The notes under the pieces: model-generated | What the model saw: the letters and a program-made list of their open reading frames with translations, nothing else | Databases searched by the model: none | What the model was told of the DNA's origin: nothing | In this document: piece by piece, positions 34,988 to 45,969 of the stretch | Layout: every line of letters begins with the position of its first letter | Position numbering within the stretch: the stretch's first letter is position 1 | Translations under genes and position numbers: made by a program | DNA from: Basidiobolus meristosporus CBS 931.73 | Taxonomy: Eukaryota; Basidiobolomycota; Basidiobolomycetes; Basidiobolales; Basidiobolaceae | Assembly: GCA_002104905.1 (NCBI GenBank) | Contig: MCFE01000080.1 | Location: 1-64,000 of the forward strand | Reading direction: 5' to 3' | Length of the DNA stretch: 64,000 nucleotides

Positions 34988-35776
34988 CTAGCACCTGAAA
35001 CATTGAGAAATGTAAGTTTGGAGGAACTTGCAATGCAGCTGATATTGGTTGTAAGAGTCTTGTGGTGCTTCAAAGACTGTACAGTGTTCCTCTGCTGTTA
35101 CATTGGAAAATGGCTCAATTCTGTTCTGTGGCATTGAGCTACTTGAGTTCCTTCTTTGCAGCAAAGATACTGCATTCTCTATCCAGGATATTGATTGCTT
35201 TACATGCATTATCCACTTATCCTGTCTCTGGACTGTATCCTGCTTTCTCTGGGCCATTGCATCTATCCTATCAGCCACTGTACCCAATTGCCTCATTAAT
35301 GCTTTGGTATGGGCTGATAACATACTTGCAAATACTGGTGACAGTGATGTTATCATGGTCATTTGCTGTTCTTCAACTGGAGGTACTCTGTTTGCTGCAT
35401 TCTCATCTGCCTGAGCATTATGATTAGCTCATGGCTCTGCAGAGATTCTCAACTGCCTAATTGACTGAGAACCTGGGGGGTCTGCATTATTACCTTCAGT
35501 GGGCACACTCTTTATGTGGGTTTTTTTGGATGTAGCCCCACCTGTTGCCCTGAATGTCAAAGCAAGCTGTTGACCAGTTATTCTTCTGCTGCTATCAGCC
35601 ATGGGGTTTGGTAGGGAACCAGACAATTTTGCTTTATTTTTTGGCAGCACATATATGGAAGTGGGTCAAATTATAGGAGATATAGTATTACATATATATA
35701 TGTATGTGGTGCTACAACTTTATTTATAATGCTTACTATGGTGGGTCATCATTTAATCTTACACTTATGTAGGTGC
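34988..35776 (-). mobile_element. family-A element fragment (copy A1): N-terminal half of the accessory gene plus divergent promoter
   Basis: Two minus-strand frames (35650-35429 and 35362-34988) match the start of the accessory protein of copies A2, A3 and A5: 'PKNKAKLSGSLPNP', then LASMLSAHTKALMRQLG and AVSLLQRRNSSSSMPQ. Homology stops near 35060. The original ATG is GTG here. The stretch 35651-35776 matches the promoter region between the two genes of A2/A3 and is cut at GTAGGTGC by an LTR. The whole transposase side is missing. Confidence 0.75.
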
Positions 35777-36113
35777 TGTAGTAATTCCACCTAAATATTC
35801 ACCTAACTTAGTCACTGATATCATTACCTACAAATCTTAGAGAATACTGACCAAACTCCATGCTGGGATCTACTTGGAGTGTTTTACACCAAAACATCAC
35901 ATGCTCAGAGCAGGTGATTTCTCAGAATTGTCCAGACAGCCCCAAACTTTGCACACATGGTCTGGAGACCTTCATAAGTATACTCTGCATTTTTATTCTG
36001 ACAATACAATGAAAAATATCATTGCTGCTTTTACATTCAACAGATCATTGAATGAAACCACATACTCTACATGTTCTCCCAATCATTTCTAATATTGCAG
36101 ACACTCCTACTAC
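35777..36113 (+). repeat. LTR of the Ty1/copia-type family, 5' LTR of a remnant
   Basis: It starts TGTAGTAATTCC and matches the reverse complement of the LTRs at 12633, 55378, 58946 and 60089. Shared landmarks are 'GAATACTGACCAAACTCC' and the CCCCAAACTTTGCACA block. It is inserted in the promoter of copy A1. The 3' end is placed by comparison with the copy at 55378-55723 and is uncertain by a few bases. Confidence 0.7.
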
Positions 36114-36440
36114 TGGCTATAAGCCTTGAGCTGTCACTCTCTGCAATGTTTACTACTGCTATTACAGGAAGTTACACTCTGATCAATGTTGGATGGATCT
36201 AACAACTAAGTCTGGAAGGTGAAGATGGAGATGCTGCTGCATGAAAGAAGCCATTGAGATATGGCTAAGGGTGAATAGTGCACTCCTGACTATGTAGGAG
36301 AAGAAGCCCCAAAGTGCTTGATGAAAGAACAAAGTGCCTTTACCAAAAATTGTCTCAATTTCAATGACAAATTGCCAACATGCAACAACTTCCAGTATGC
36401 CAATACTGAAATAGTTTACTGGGGGTTTGATATATCAATA
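36114..36440 (+). pseudogene. Ty1/copia Gag N-terminal remnant
   Basis: It lies directly after the LTR, as expected for gag. The leader 'GCTATAAGCCTTGAGC' and the ATG at 36146 match the sequence next to the LTR at 55378. Frames broken by stops and shifts read WKVKMEMLLHER and later MKEQSAFTKNCLNFNDKL, the usual Gag pattern W-x-V-K-x-x-LL ... KDQSA ... L-x-D-x-L. The remnant is cut at 36440 by the left end of element A2. Confidence 0.65.
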
Positions 36441-36736
36441 CCCTATGAAAAAATTATTGAGATAATCCCATCAAAAGGCCATAACAAAGTTAAAGTCCCG
36501 TGACTAAGTGGTACTGTCCAGAGACCATTGAAAATAATTGCACCTCAGATTTCCCAAAAAACTTAGTCAAAAATTTTCATCACAACAATGTATAAGTGGC
36601 CTTTGATTGGTTCCCAGCCAATTTGCTCACTTTCAGATGATAGACACTCTATTGCCTCCTACATTTGTGTGCATTGATTGGCTATTGCCTCTTTTTCACA
36701 CTCCTTACTTCCTGACTCAACCATTTCTCTTACTTT

Positions 36737-38821
36737 TCATGCGTACAAATTGATATATATCTGTTGAAACTTCAGTTGTACCTCAATTGCCAATTGTATT
36801 GACCTATACAAGCCCATATACCCTACACTATCATAAAGCCCAACCCCACACTCAACAAGTAACTCCATTAAAATCCACCACTCAATAAGTATTTCTGCAG
36901 TAATGCTCTGGTTCCACAACTTTGGCAGGAACCCAATGGCTTTATGTCACTGTTCATTCACTGGCTCCCACATGTCCTGGTCTTCAGCCAGCACTGCAAG
37001 GTCTAGCACCTCATCTGCCAGTCTTTGCAATAAATCCTTGCAATATTCCAGTGTGTTTTCTTGAGCACTGCTCTTGAAGAAGTGCTGCAAACTTTTGGTG
37101 TGCCTATTAATGTTCCAAAATCCCACTGAAGGCATTGCAATAGTCTTTCAAGCTCTTGATGTTGTAGCCTTGTCTGTCAGTGGGATCTCCACACTGTCAG
37201 CAATGGAGGATGAGGAGGCTGTGGTAGACAAATTGCCTTTTTTAGCAAACTCAACTATCTTGCTGGAATGTAGCTCAACTGGCTGCGCTTCTAACTCTTG
37301 TGAACACAGCTGTTTTCTTGTTGGTAATTCTTCTTGGCTATGATGGGATTCAGTCTGTTCCAGGCCTGCAGCGCTAATTAGCAAGAACTGCAGTTTTTTT
37401 GCATGCCTCCCTGACTCAGGCTTGGGTAGACATTTTTCCCTTTCACTTTTCTTTTATCACTGCCAGGTCTTTCACTGCTACTTTGTCTGAGTGCTTCTTG
37501 CAAAGAATTACATTTTCTCCTTGATAAATTCTGCTCTGACACACCTGTTTTGGCCTGCTTGTCCCTTGCTGGCACTCTTCTGGCAACCTGACATTTCTTT
37601 TCCGCTTGTTTTGAGCTCTTAACCATAGTTGTGATGGGCTCCTGTAAAAGTGGCTGGTTTTTTCACAGCCAGGTCCTTCACTGCTACTATGACTGAGTAC
37701 TTCTTGGGTAGTACTACGCTTTTTCCTTGATAAATGTTGTGCTGGTGCATCCATGTATGCCTACTTGTCCCTAATTGACACTCTTCCAGCTATCTGACAT
37801 CTCTTTGACGCTTGTCTCAAGCTTTTGGCCCTACTTGTAATGGGCTCTTGAGGAAGCCGCTGGTTGTTAGTCAGGGCACCCTTGTTCTTCTGCCTTTCAT
37901 AGTTTCTGCCATTCTTAAGATACTTTCTTAGCATACCAATGCTGGCCCAAAATCCAATTGCCTGCTTGAATCCAGGATAATGCTCATGGAACAAATCAAG
38001 TGCATTCTGCTTTGCCTTGAGTTCCTGATGGTCTCATGATATGCCAGCTTTAAGGTGGTGGCATGCTAGACTTCTGATGGCCTCTTGAATATTAGCCCAC
38101 TCTTCATTATTGCACTCTATGGCTTCATGGATCTTCAATGTCTTTTGATTTTTATGCTTTGGTATAAACACCACATTGTCTCCCTCCCACACTGTAGTAG
38201 GTTTTTCTGTGGGGTTTATCTTTGGGCACTGTTGTTGTGCCATAAAGACTGTATGGTGCTCCTCTGCAGTTATATTGGGAAGTAGCTCAATTCTTGGCTG
38301 TGACATTGAGCTTCTTGAGTTCCTTCTTTGCAGCAAAGATACTGCTTGCTCTACCTGAGATATTGATTGCTCTACATGTATTTTCCACCCATCCTGTTTC
38401 TGGACTATTTCCTGATTTCTCCAGGCCATTGCATCTATCTTATCAGCCACTGCACCTAATTGCTTCATTAATGCTTTGGTATGTGCTGACAACATACTTG
38501 CTAATGTAGGTGGTGGTGATGTTACAATGGCCACTTGCTGGTCTTCAACTGAGGGTACTGTGTTTGCTACATTCTTATCTGCCTGAGCATAATGGTCAGC
38601 TTGTGGCTCCACAGAGGTTCTCAATTGCCTACTTGACTAAGAGTCTAAGGAGTCCGCATTATTACCTTCAATGGACACACTATCCACAGGTCCTTTTTTG
38701 GATGTAGCCCCGCTTGTTGCACTGAATGTGAAAGCAAGCTGTTGTCCTACCATTCTTCTGTTGCCATCAGCAGTGGGGTTGGTTGCAAACCAGACAACTT
38801 TGCTTTATTTTTTGGCGGCAC
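36737..38821 (-). pseudogene. accessory ('TnpA-like') gene of copy A2, broken
   Basis: Read leftward, the frames give in order: a basic start PPKNKAKL (the ATG is now GTG at 38821-38819); 'LASMLSAHTKALMKQLG'; a heptad-rich coiled-coil IDAMAWRNQEIVQKQDGWKI...AVSLLQRRN; VWEGDNVVFIPKHKNQKTL; Ser/Lys-rich repeats of the type LSRKK...TQE-x-LSQSSSE-x-PG; then WNINRHTK and 'VLDLAVLAEDQDMWEPVNEQ' near the end. Stops and shifts interrupt it several times. The same order recurs in A3 and A5, so the ancestral product was about 650-700 residues. I do not know the family. Its position opposite the transposase recalls the regulatory TnpA of plant CACTA elements, but that is analogy only. Confidence 0.65.
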
Positions 38822-39043
38822 ATATATGGAAATGAGTCAAAACAAAGGGGAAATAGTGTTACATATATGTGTGTATGTGGTGCCACAACTTTACTTATAA
38901 TGCTTACTTTGGTGGGTCATCATTGAATCCTACATTCATGTAGGTGCAATGACTCAAATACAAGACTGTATTAAGCTCACATAAGTATTGACCAAAAAGT
39001 GATATAATAGTGTTATGTTGATGAAGGTCATACTGTTTGCCCC
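38822..39043. promoter_or_regulatory. divergent promoter of family-A element A2
   Basis: The stretch between the two divergent genes is conserved in A1, A3, A5 and the partial copy at the right edge. Shared blocks include TTATAATGCTTACTWTGGTGGGTCATCATT and CATGTAGGTGCAATG. It contains an alternating TATATATGTGTGTATGTGG stretch next to the accessory-gene start. Confidence 0.5.
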
Positions 39044-40389
39044 ATGAACAATACTGCTTTGACTCAGCACTGTAAGAGAAGAGAAAAAAGACCATGTGGC
39101 TATGGTGCAAGCCTCTCAGCCATGAAGCATGCAGACAGCATAGGAAGTATTACAAGGATCATGGCCAGTGTTTTGCCTCCCAAGTCATATTTGTCCATTC
39201 ATTGGTCACTACTGTACCAACATTATCTTGCCAGCCAGTTGACACTTCTACATTGGCACCTAGCTGTCTTTGTCACCTTGCGCAAACTGAGTCAGGTGAG
39301 TTTGTGATGCCTTTAGGCTCACCTCAGCCTTCTGAATATGGCACACAGAGTGATAGCTCTGGCAAAGAAGGTTCATTGATGGATTTTGAGCCTATCTCCC
39401 CTAACAACAGTACCACATAGGGGCTTGGTCAAATCCCTATATGCTATAAGACAACACCCATTGTACCAAATGCCAAGGATATATTATGGAGCCAAGTGAG
39501 CCCAGTAATCCATCTACTAGTCAATGATGTAATGTTGTGGCTAGAGAAGTGGCACATTTCCGCTAATATTAGTAATGGGGGCTTTGAGGATTTATTACTA
39601 CTTCTTGCCAAGATCATAATGGGATGCTACTTACTATATACATGGTACAAGTGGACAACTGTCATGTAGCTGGCAACATATGATCCAGAGACTGTCATGA
39701 CTCCAGCATGTGTTAACAGTTGTATGGCATTCACATCCCAAAACTCTACCACTGCACCATGTCTAAATTGTCAGGAATCTACCACCATTGAGGGAAAACA
39801 TTGTTCACACTCCAGATATACTCCAGTTATACCCCATCTGAGGAAGCTGATGCAGTCAAGCAAATATTGCAAAGCTATACAGTACCGCACTCAGTATCAA
39901 TCAAGTGCAATCATATCCAATATATTTGATGGCAAACAATACAAATAACTAAGAAGCAAGGGCTACTTTGAAGGTATGTATGACCATGCCTTTGCTTTAG
40001 CACTTAATGGATTCTCATTAAACAAGTACTCTACTAGCAAATCCTGCTGGCCACTGATTCTCATAAATCTGAATCTGCCACCCATCTTATGGTATCAGAG
40101 CAATAATCTGATGGTAGTCCCACTTGTATCTGGGCTTAAATCACCATCCAACCTGGACAGCTACCTGTATCCATTAGACTTGTTCCATTGTACCATTCCA
40201 GGGTGCGTGGCAAAATTTGCAGTCTGAAAGAACAGTTGGGTGCAATATTGTAGCTACCAGTAGGCAGGATTGCTCTTCAACAATTTTGCACCATGTGGGA
40301 CAATCTTGTACACTATGGCACAATCTGACATGATGAGGTTGGCACAAATGATTGCGCCAACTTGTAATGCTTGCATCAGGTACACAATT

Positions 40390-41800
40390 GGATACCGCTA
40401 TTATGGTAGGTAAGATCCAGTATTTGGGTATGTTTCTTTAATGTAAATGGAAATAAATGTATATCATACTACAAACTACACTAATATTTACAATTTTGGT
40501 TACCATCACTCCAATTGGATGGTATCTCAGTGGTTGATTGGTCCAAAAGTATCCCAAAGCTGTCAGCCCTGAATTTGCTCTTTGACCAATACACAAGCCA
40601 CCTGAATTGCAAAAAAAATACATTGTTTGGATCATAATAAATAATAGCAATTCAATGCAATTTCAGCATCTTCTCCTAGGTTTTTTTCTTACAGGAATGG
40701 CTCTGGTGGTGGAGGCACTTCATGTGGGCCATCATCAGTCAGTTCACCAGAAGAAACTTGCTGATGGTCAGGTGTAATGGCATGTGCAGACGCAACTTGA
40801 TGCGCTGGCATAGCCCTTAGCTGAGTTTGATGTGATGCCGCTGGTTGACGCAACTTGTCCGGCTCTAATGGACTTTTGTCTTTTTGAGCAGTTTGGCAAG
40901 TTCTGGTGGTTTTGCTCTAAAGCGCATGCATTGACCCTACATGCATTGACATGATGCTGAGCACTCTTGTGAAGGGTGTAAGTGTAGTTTGGACTGATGT
41001 GTGCTGGTGCGCTGAAGTTGCAAGTGATGGTAAGGAATCCATCAAGGTGTGCTGGCTCAATCTAGATACTGTTGCTTGCGGTCTGTATTCTTCCTCTTGG
41101 AGCTCACCTTGTGATTCCTCAAGGTATTCACTTACCCTCTGTCTGATACTTTGGAACTGTTGCCTGGATGAGTCCTGTGATATTGCTCTTGGAAGCCACA
41201 TAGCTCTACTAATATATCACATAATACATTAGTCATTTGAGGCAAAAACTCATTCAAAATCTCTTTGGTTCCCAAAGTCAAGGCACAAACAGATGCATCC
41301 AACCCATACTGAGCAAACTGTGTGCAAATTGTTCCTGTGCAGCTTCCTCATCAAATCCCCTCACTCTCAGCTCATTCTTGATTTCAATACTTGTCTTGTT
41401 CTATATCTTTTTACATACATCTGCTGGCATCTTGATGTAGAACTCACGCCATAGCTTTCTACTCAGGTTCCTCCATCTCTGTTGACTCTCCAAGGTATCT
41501 AGTTCTGCTAGCTTAATGAGTAGTGCCCAGATATCTGTATGAAGGCTCATAATAGATACCTGGGTCATACTGAAATCATCTGGCAAGAACTCAAACAGAT
41601 CCAACATCAACTTTCCCGGTCCAAACCGTGCTTGTGAGCTGAGAGATGGGTTTTGTCTGGGTTGTACTAAATATGAGTTGAGACTTGGTATAGGGACCAT
41701 AATGATGGATTTGGATACTTATACAGTAGTGCATTGGCATCAACCTGGTCTTATATGAAATATACATGAAAACTAATGTGATTGCTGAATTTTCCATTTA
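40390..41800 (-). pseudogene. accessory gene region of Harbinger H1, degenerate
   Basis: Minus-strand frames include 41700-41401 (99 codons, containing 'LDTLESQQRWRNLSRKLWRE') and 41201-40917, plus a block at 40650-40438. The same sequences occur in reverse order on the plus strand at 55724-57034 (H2), over both the CCACATAGCTCTACTAATAT stretch and the GTGGCTTGTGTATTGGTCAA stretch. PIF/Harbinger elements usually carry a Myb/SANT-type DNA-binding protein besides the transposase. I cannot confirm a Myb fold here; the Trp-rich segment around residues 40-75 of the first frame is only suggestive. Confidence 0.45.
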
Positions 41801-42181
41801 TTATGCATGATGCATCTTGGATTGCATTGACATGGATCAGACCACATCAATCACAGATTTCCTATTTGATTATAGACTTGTGAGTAAAACATCAATAAAA
41901 ATACCAAGTGATTGTTTGAGGATGATTTTTGCAACATAATGATGGGATACATGGCAATTAATGGAGATTTAATCATAATGCTTAGAAAATCAGATAAATC
42001 AAATTGATTGTGCCAAATTTATTCAAGTCACCTCAGCCCAATCATCTACCAATTTTAATATGCTTACTCATCTGAATGGTCTTTTCTCATCAATCCCATC
42101 ACTACCACTGTATTTCCTTTTGACACACTAGAGGAGAACTATACCAAGTACTGTGGACCATCTTCCCCAATTTACTCAAGG

Positions 42182-42943
42182 AGATCCCTTGTTGAGCTTC
42201 TCTGCTATTACAAAAACTATTGCCCTAGAAGGTTTCATCCCACTATCCATGGCAACAAAAGTCCTAGAAGCTTTCATTCCCAGCTGACAGCAATGGAGAA
42301 CCACCTTGCAGAGGGTATGAATGACTTAGAGCAAGTTTGGAGTACTAGGTTCAGAGACTCCAATACACTTCCATATCTCAGAGTGTTCAGCAACAGATTC
42401 CATATAAGGAGTATTTTGGATACCTTCCCAGTCAGGATTAACAGACCTTCTAGAGGACAGAGGCACTTTTATTCTGGCAAGTACAAGGCACACTGTGTGA
42501 AGTTTCAAGCACTGTCTCACATTTAGGATAATATCATCTGGTTTAGTGGGCCATTTGCTGGAAGTAGGCATGACAGAGCACTCTGGGTAGAGAATCATCC
42601 AGAATTCAGTAGAGGTGAGATATGTATGGGAGACTTAGCTTATATAGGAGAGGATTGTTAGAGATTAGGATGTATTACAGCTTATTGGAAGCCAAGGAAT
42701 GGTGTGCCTAGCAAGAAGCAGAAGCTCTATAGTGAGATATTTAATAATTTCAGAGTGAGGGTAGAGCATACACTTGGATATCTAAAGAGATTCAGCATAT
42801 TGGCAGGTAAATACAGAGGAAAGTCATATATAGGAGAAAAGAGCAGAATAGGTAAAATAGTTAAGATACTTATCAATGCACAGTACATACATACAAGAAG
42901 CCATCCACTGAGAGAAATGTGTCTGGAGCATCATGAGGAGTAA
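42182..42943 (+). pseudogene. Harbinger DDE transposase (DDE_Tnp_4 type), two in-frame stops
   Basis: One frame is open except for TAG stops at 42524-42526 and 42659-42661. It reads YYKNYCPRRFHPTIHG, then 'SILDTFPVRINRPSRGQRHF' with the first catalytic Asp, YSGKYKAHCVKFQ, FAGSRHDRALW, GDLAYIG with the second Asp, and 'FRVRVEHTLGYLKRFSILAG' with the catalytic Glu. This D/D/E series with the R-x-x-VEH-x-x-G-x-LK motif is typical of PIF/Harbinger (IS5-like) transposases. The N-terminal helix-turn-helix lies upstream of the clear part and is harder to follow. The catalytic triad is intact, but the two stops make the gene inactive unless they are recent or read through. Confidence 0.8.
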
Positions 42944-43699
42944 ATAAAGCAAGGAAAGCACTACTCTGAGCAACATAAATAAGATTGAGTAAAATTACCA
43001 GTAACTATATTTTATACCACTAGGATTATGGTGGAAATTATAACTCCAGATGGTGCCATAGAGTGCCAGATTAATCTGGCACCTGAAATAGGTTGGCACT
43101 ATGCGGCACTATCCAACAGAACAAGTCTATTGCTGGATGAATTTTGTATGCTTTCCAGCAGGATAACAGTAAATGGCCATCATGTAAAAGCGCATATTAT
43201 TATCTGTATTGGAGATACCCCAGCCATCTGCAAGATAGCAGGCTTTTCCAGGCACACTGGATGGTATTGTTGTCAAATGTGTGAGATCCAGGGTATTTAC
43301 TCAATAACACACACACTTTATTATTACCCAAACACCAGCACTAAGAACATCCCTTATCAAAGATTATTGAGATAATCCCATCAAAAGGCCACCACAAAGT
43401 TAGTCCCATGACTATGAGATACTGATCCCATCAGGACACTGTCCAGAGACCATTGAAAATAATTGCACCCCAGATTTCACAAAAAACTTAGTCAAAAGTT
43501 TTCATCACAACAATGTTTAAGTGGATCTTGACTGGTTCCTTGCCAATTTGCTCACTTTCTGATCCCAGACACTCTATTGCCTCCTACATTTTTGTGCATT
43601 GATTGGCTATTGCCTCTTTTTTGCACTCCTTATTTCCTGACTTAACCATTTCTCCTACTTTCCATGCATACAAATTGATTTATTTCCGTTGAAACTTCA

Positions 43700-45733
43700 G
43701 TTGAACCTCAATGGCCAATTAAATCCACCTATGCAAGTCCTTATACCCTGCACTATCAAAAAGCCGAACCCCACACTCAACAAGTAACTCTATTACAATC
43801 TACCACTCAATAAGTATTTCTGCTGTAACAAATGGTTCCACAACTTTGGCGGGAACCCAACAGCTTTATGCCACTGTTCATTCATTGGTTCCCACACATC
43901 CTGGTCTTCAGCTGGTACTGCAAGGTCTAGCACCTCATATGCCAGTCTTTGCAAAAAATCCTTATAATATTCCAGTGCATTTTCTTGAGCACTGCTGTTG
44001 AGGAGGTGCTGCAACCTCTTGGTGTGCCTATTAATGTTCCAAAATTCCACTGAAGGCATTGTGGTAGTCTTTTGAGCTCTTGATGTTGCAGCCTTGTCTG
44101 TCAGTGGGATCTCCACACTGTTAACATTGGAGGATGTTGAGGCTGTGGTAGACAAATAGCCTTTCTCTGCAAACTCATCTACCTTGCTAGAGTGTAGCTC
44201 AACTAGCAGCACTTTCAATTCTTGTGAAAGCAGCTGTTTTCTTGTTGGTAATTCTTCTTGGCAATGATGGGGTTCAGTCTGCTCTAGGCCTGTGGCATTA
44301 ATTGGCAAGAGCTGCAGATTCTTTTTGCATGCCCCCTGTCTCAGGCTTGGGTAGACATTTTTCCCTTTACCTTTTCCTTTATGACTGCCAGGTCTTTCAC
44401 TGCTACTTTGTCTGAGTGCCTCTTGTAATGAACTACATTTTCTCCTTGATATATTCTACTCTGACACATATGTTTTGGCTTGCTTGTCCCTTGCTAGCAC
44501 TCTTCTGGCAACCCAATGTTTCTTTTCCACTTGTTCTGAGCTCTCAACCGTAGTTGTGACAGGCACCTGTAACAGCACTGTCAGGTCCATCACTGCTACT
44601 TTGACTGGGTGCTTCTTGAGTGGTAATAAACTTTTTCCTTGATAAATGTTGTGCTAGTGCATCTGTGTCTGCCTGCTTGTCCCTAGTTGGCACTCCTCCA
44701 GCTTCCTGATGTCTCTTTGATGCTTGTCTCAAGCTTTTGGCCATACTTGAAATGGGCTCTTGAGGAAGCTGCTGGTTTTTAGTCATGGCATCCTTGTTCT
44801 TCTGCCTTTGATAGTTTCTGCTATTCTTAAGATACTTTCTTAGCATACCAATGCTGGCCTAATATCCATTTGCCTCTTTGAATCCAGGATAATGCTCATA
44901 GAACAAGTCAAGTGCACTCTGCTTGGCCTTGAGTTCCTGATGGTCCCATGGTATGCAGGCCTTGAGGTGATGGCATGCTAGACTACTGACAGCCTCTTGA
45001 ATATTAGCCCAATTTTTTTATTGCACCCAATAACTTCATAGATCTTCAATGTCTTTTGATTTTTAGACTTTGGTATAAACACCACATTGTCTCCCTCCCA
45101 CTCCATGATAGGTTTTTCTGTGGGCTTTATCTTGAGGTACTGTTGTTGCGATTCAAAGACTGTATGGTGTTCCTCTGCTGTTAAATTGGGAAATGGCTCA
45201 ATTCTTGGCTGTGGCATTGAGCTACTTGAGTTCCTTCTTTGCAGCAAAGATACTGCTTTCTCTACCTGGGATGTTGATTGCTCTACATGTATTTTCTACT
45301 CATCCTATTTCTGGACTATTTCCTAATTTCTCCAGGCCATTGCATCTATCCTATCAGCCACTGCACCTAGCTGCTTCATTAATGCTTTAGTATGAGCTGA
45401 CAACATACTTGCTAATGTAGGTGGTGGTGATGTTACAATGGCCACTTGCTGGTCTTCAACTGAGGGTACTGTGTTTGCTACATTCTTATCTGCCTGAGCA
45501 TAACAGTCAGCTTGTGGCCCCACAGAGGTTCTCAATTGCCTACTTGACTGAGAGCCTGAGGAGTCTGCATTATCACCTTCAATGGGCACACTATCCACAG
45601 GTCCTTTTTTGGATATAGCCCTGCTTGTTGCCCTGATTGTCAAAGCAAGCTGTTGTCCAACCATTCTTCTGTTGCTGTCAGCAGTGGGGTTTGGTTGAGA
45701 AGCAGACAGCTTTGCTTTATTTTTTGGTGGCAT
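43700..45733 (-). pseudogene. accessory ('TnpA-like') gene of copy A3, best-preserved start
   Basis: This copy keeps the ATG at 45733-45731 (MPPKNKAKLSASQP). Frames follow in the same order as in A2: 'LASMLSAHTKALMKQLGAVA', SLLQRRNSSSSMPQPRIEP, EWEGDNVVFIPKSKNQKTL, YLKNSRNYQRQKNKDA, Ser/Lys-rich LSRKK-type repeats, 'LLPINATGLEQTEPHH', and WNINRHTKRLQHLLNSS ... VPAEDQDVWEPMNEQWHKAVGF. Stops near residue 137 and several shifts break it. Charged, coiled-coil-rich and Ser-rich, without visible catalytic motif or membrane segment; a DNA-binding or structural partner of the transposase is the simplest guess. Confidence 0.65.
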
Positions 45734-45969
45734 ATATTTGGAAGTGGTCAAACCAAAGGGGAAATAGTGTTATATATATGTATGTATGTGGTGTCACAAC
45801 ATCATTTATAATGCTTACTATGGTGGGTCATCATTGAATCTTACATTCATGTAGGTGCAATGTCTCAGATACAATACTGTCTTGAGTACGCATGAGTTTT
45901 GACCAAGAAGTGATATAATGGCATTATGTTGTTGAAGGTCAAACTGTTTGCCCCATAGACAAGACTACT

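Larger units (their letters stand above)
40176..43128 (+). mobile_element. PIF/Harbinger-type DNA transposon H1 inserted in the A2 transposase gene
   Basis: The element starts AGACTTGTTCCATTG and ends CCAACAGAACAAGTCT: inverted ends with AGACTTGTT perfect. It is flanked by ATT at 40173-40175 and 43129-43131. The uninterrupted site in copy A3 (around 47088) has a single ATT, so both element limits and the 3-bp duplication are confirmed by comparison. Length 2953 bp. It encodes a DDE transposase on plus near the right end and an accessory region on minus near the left end, the usual two-gene plan of PIF/Harbinger elements. GTGCCA/TGGCAC motifs crowd both ends and may be transposase-binding sites. 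The 40.78-40.87 kb part still has several CG, more than the surrounding block. Confidence 0.85.

Noticed and set aside
40951-41440. Plus-strand frames at 40951-41232 and 41237-41440
   Set aside because: The minus strand carries the conserved frames shared with H2; these are shadows.
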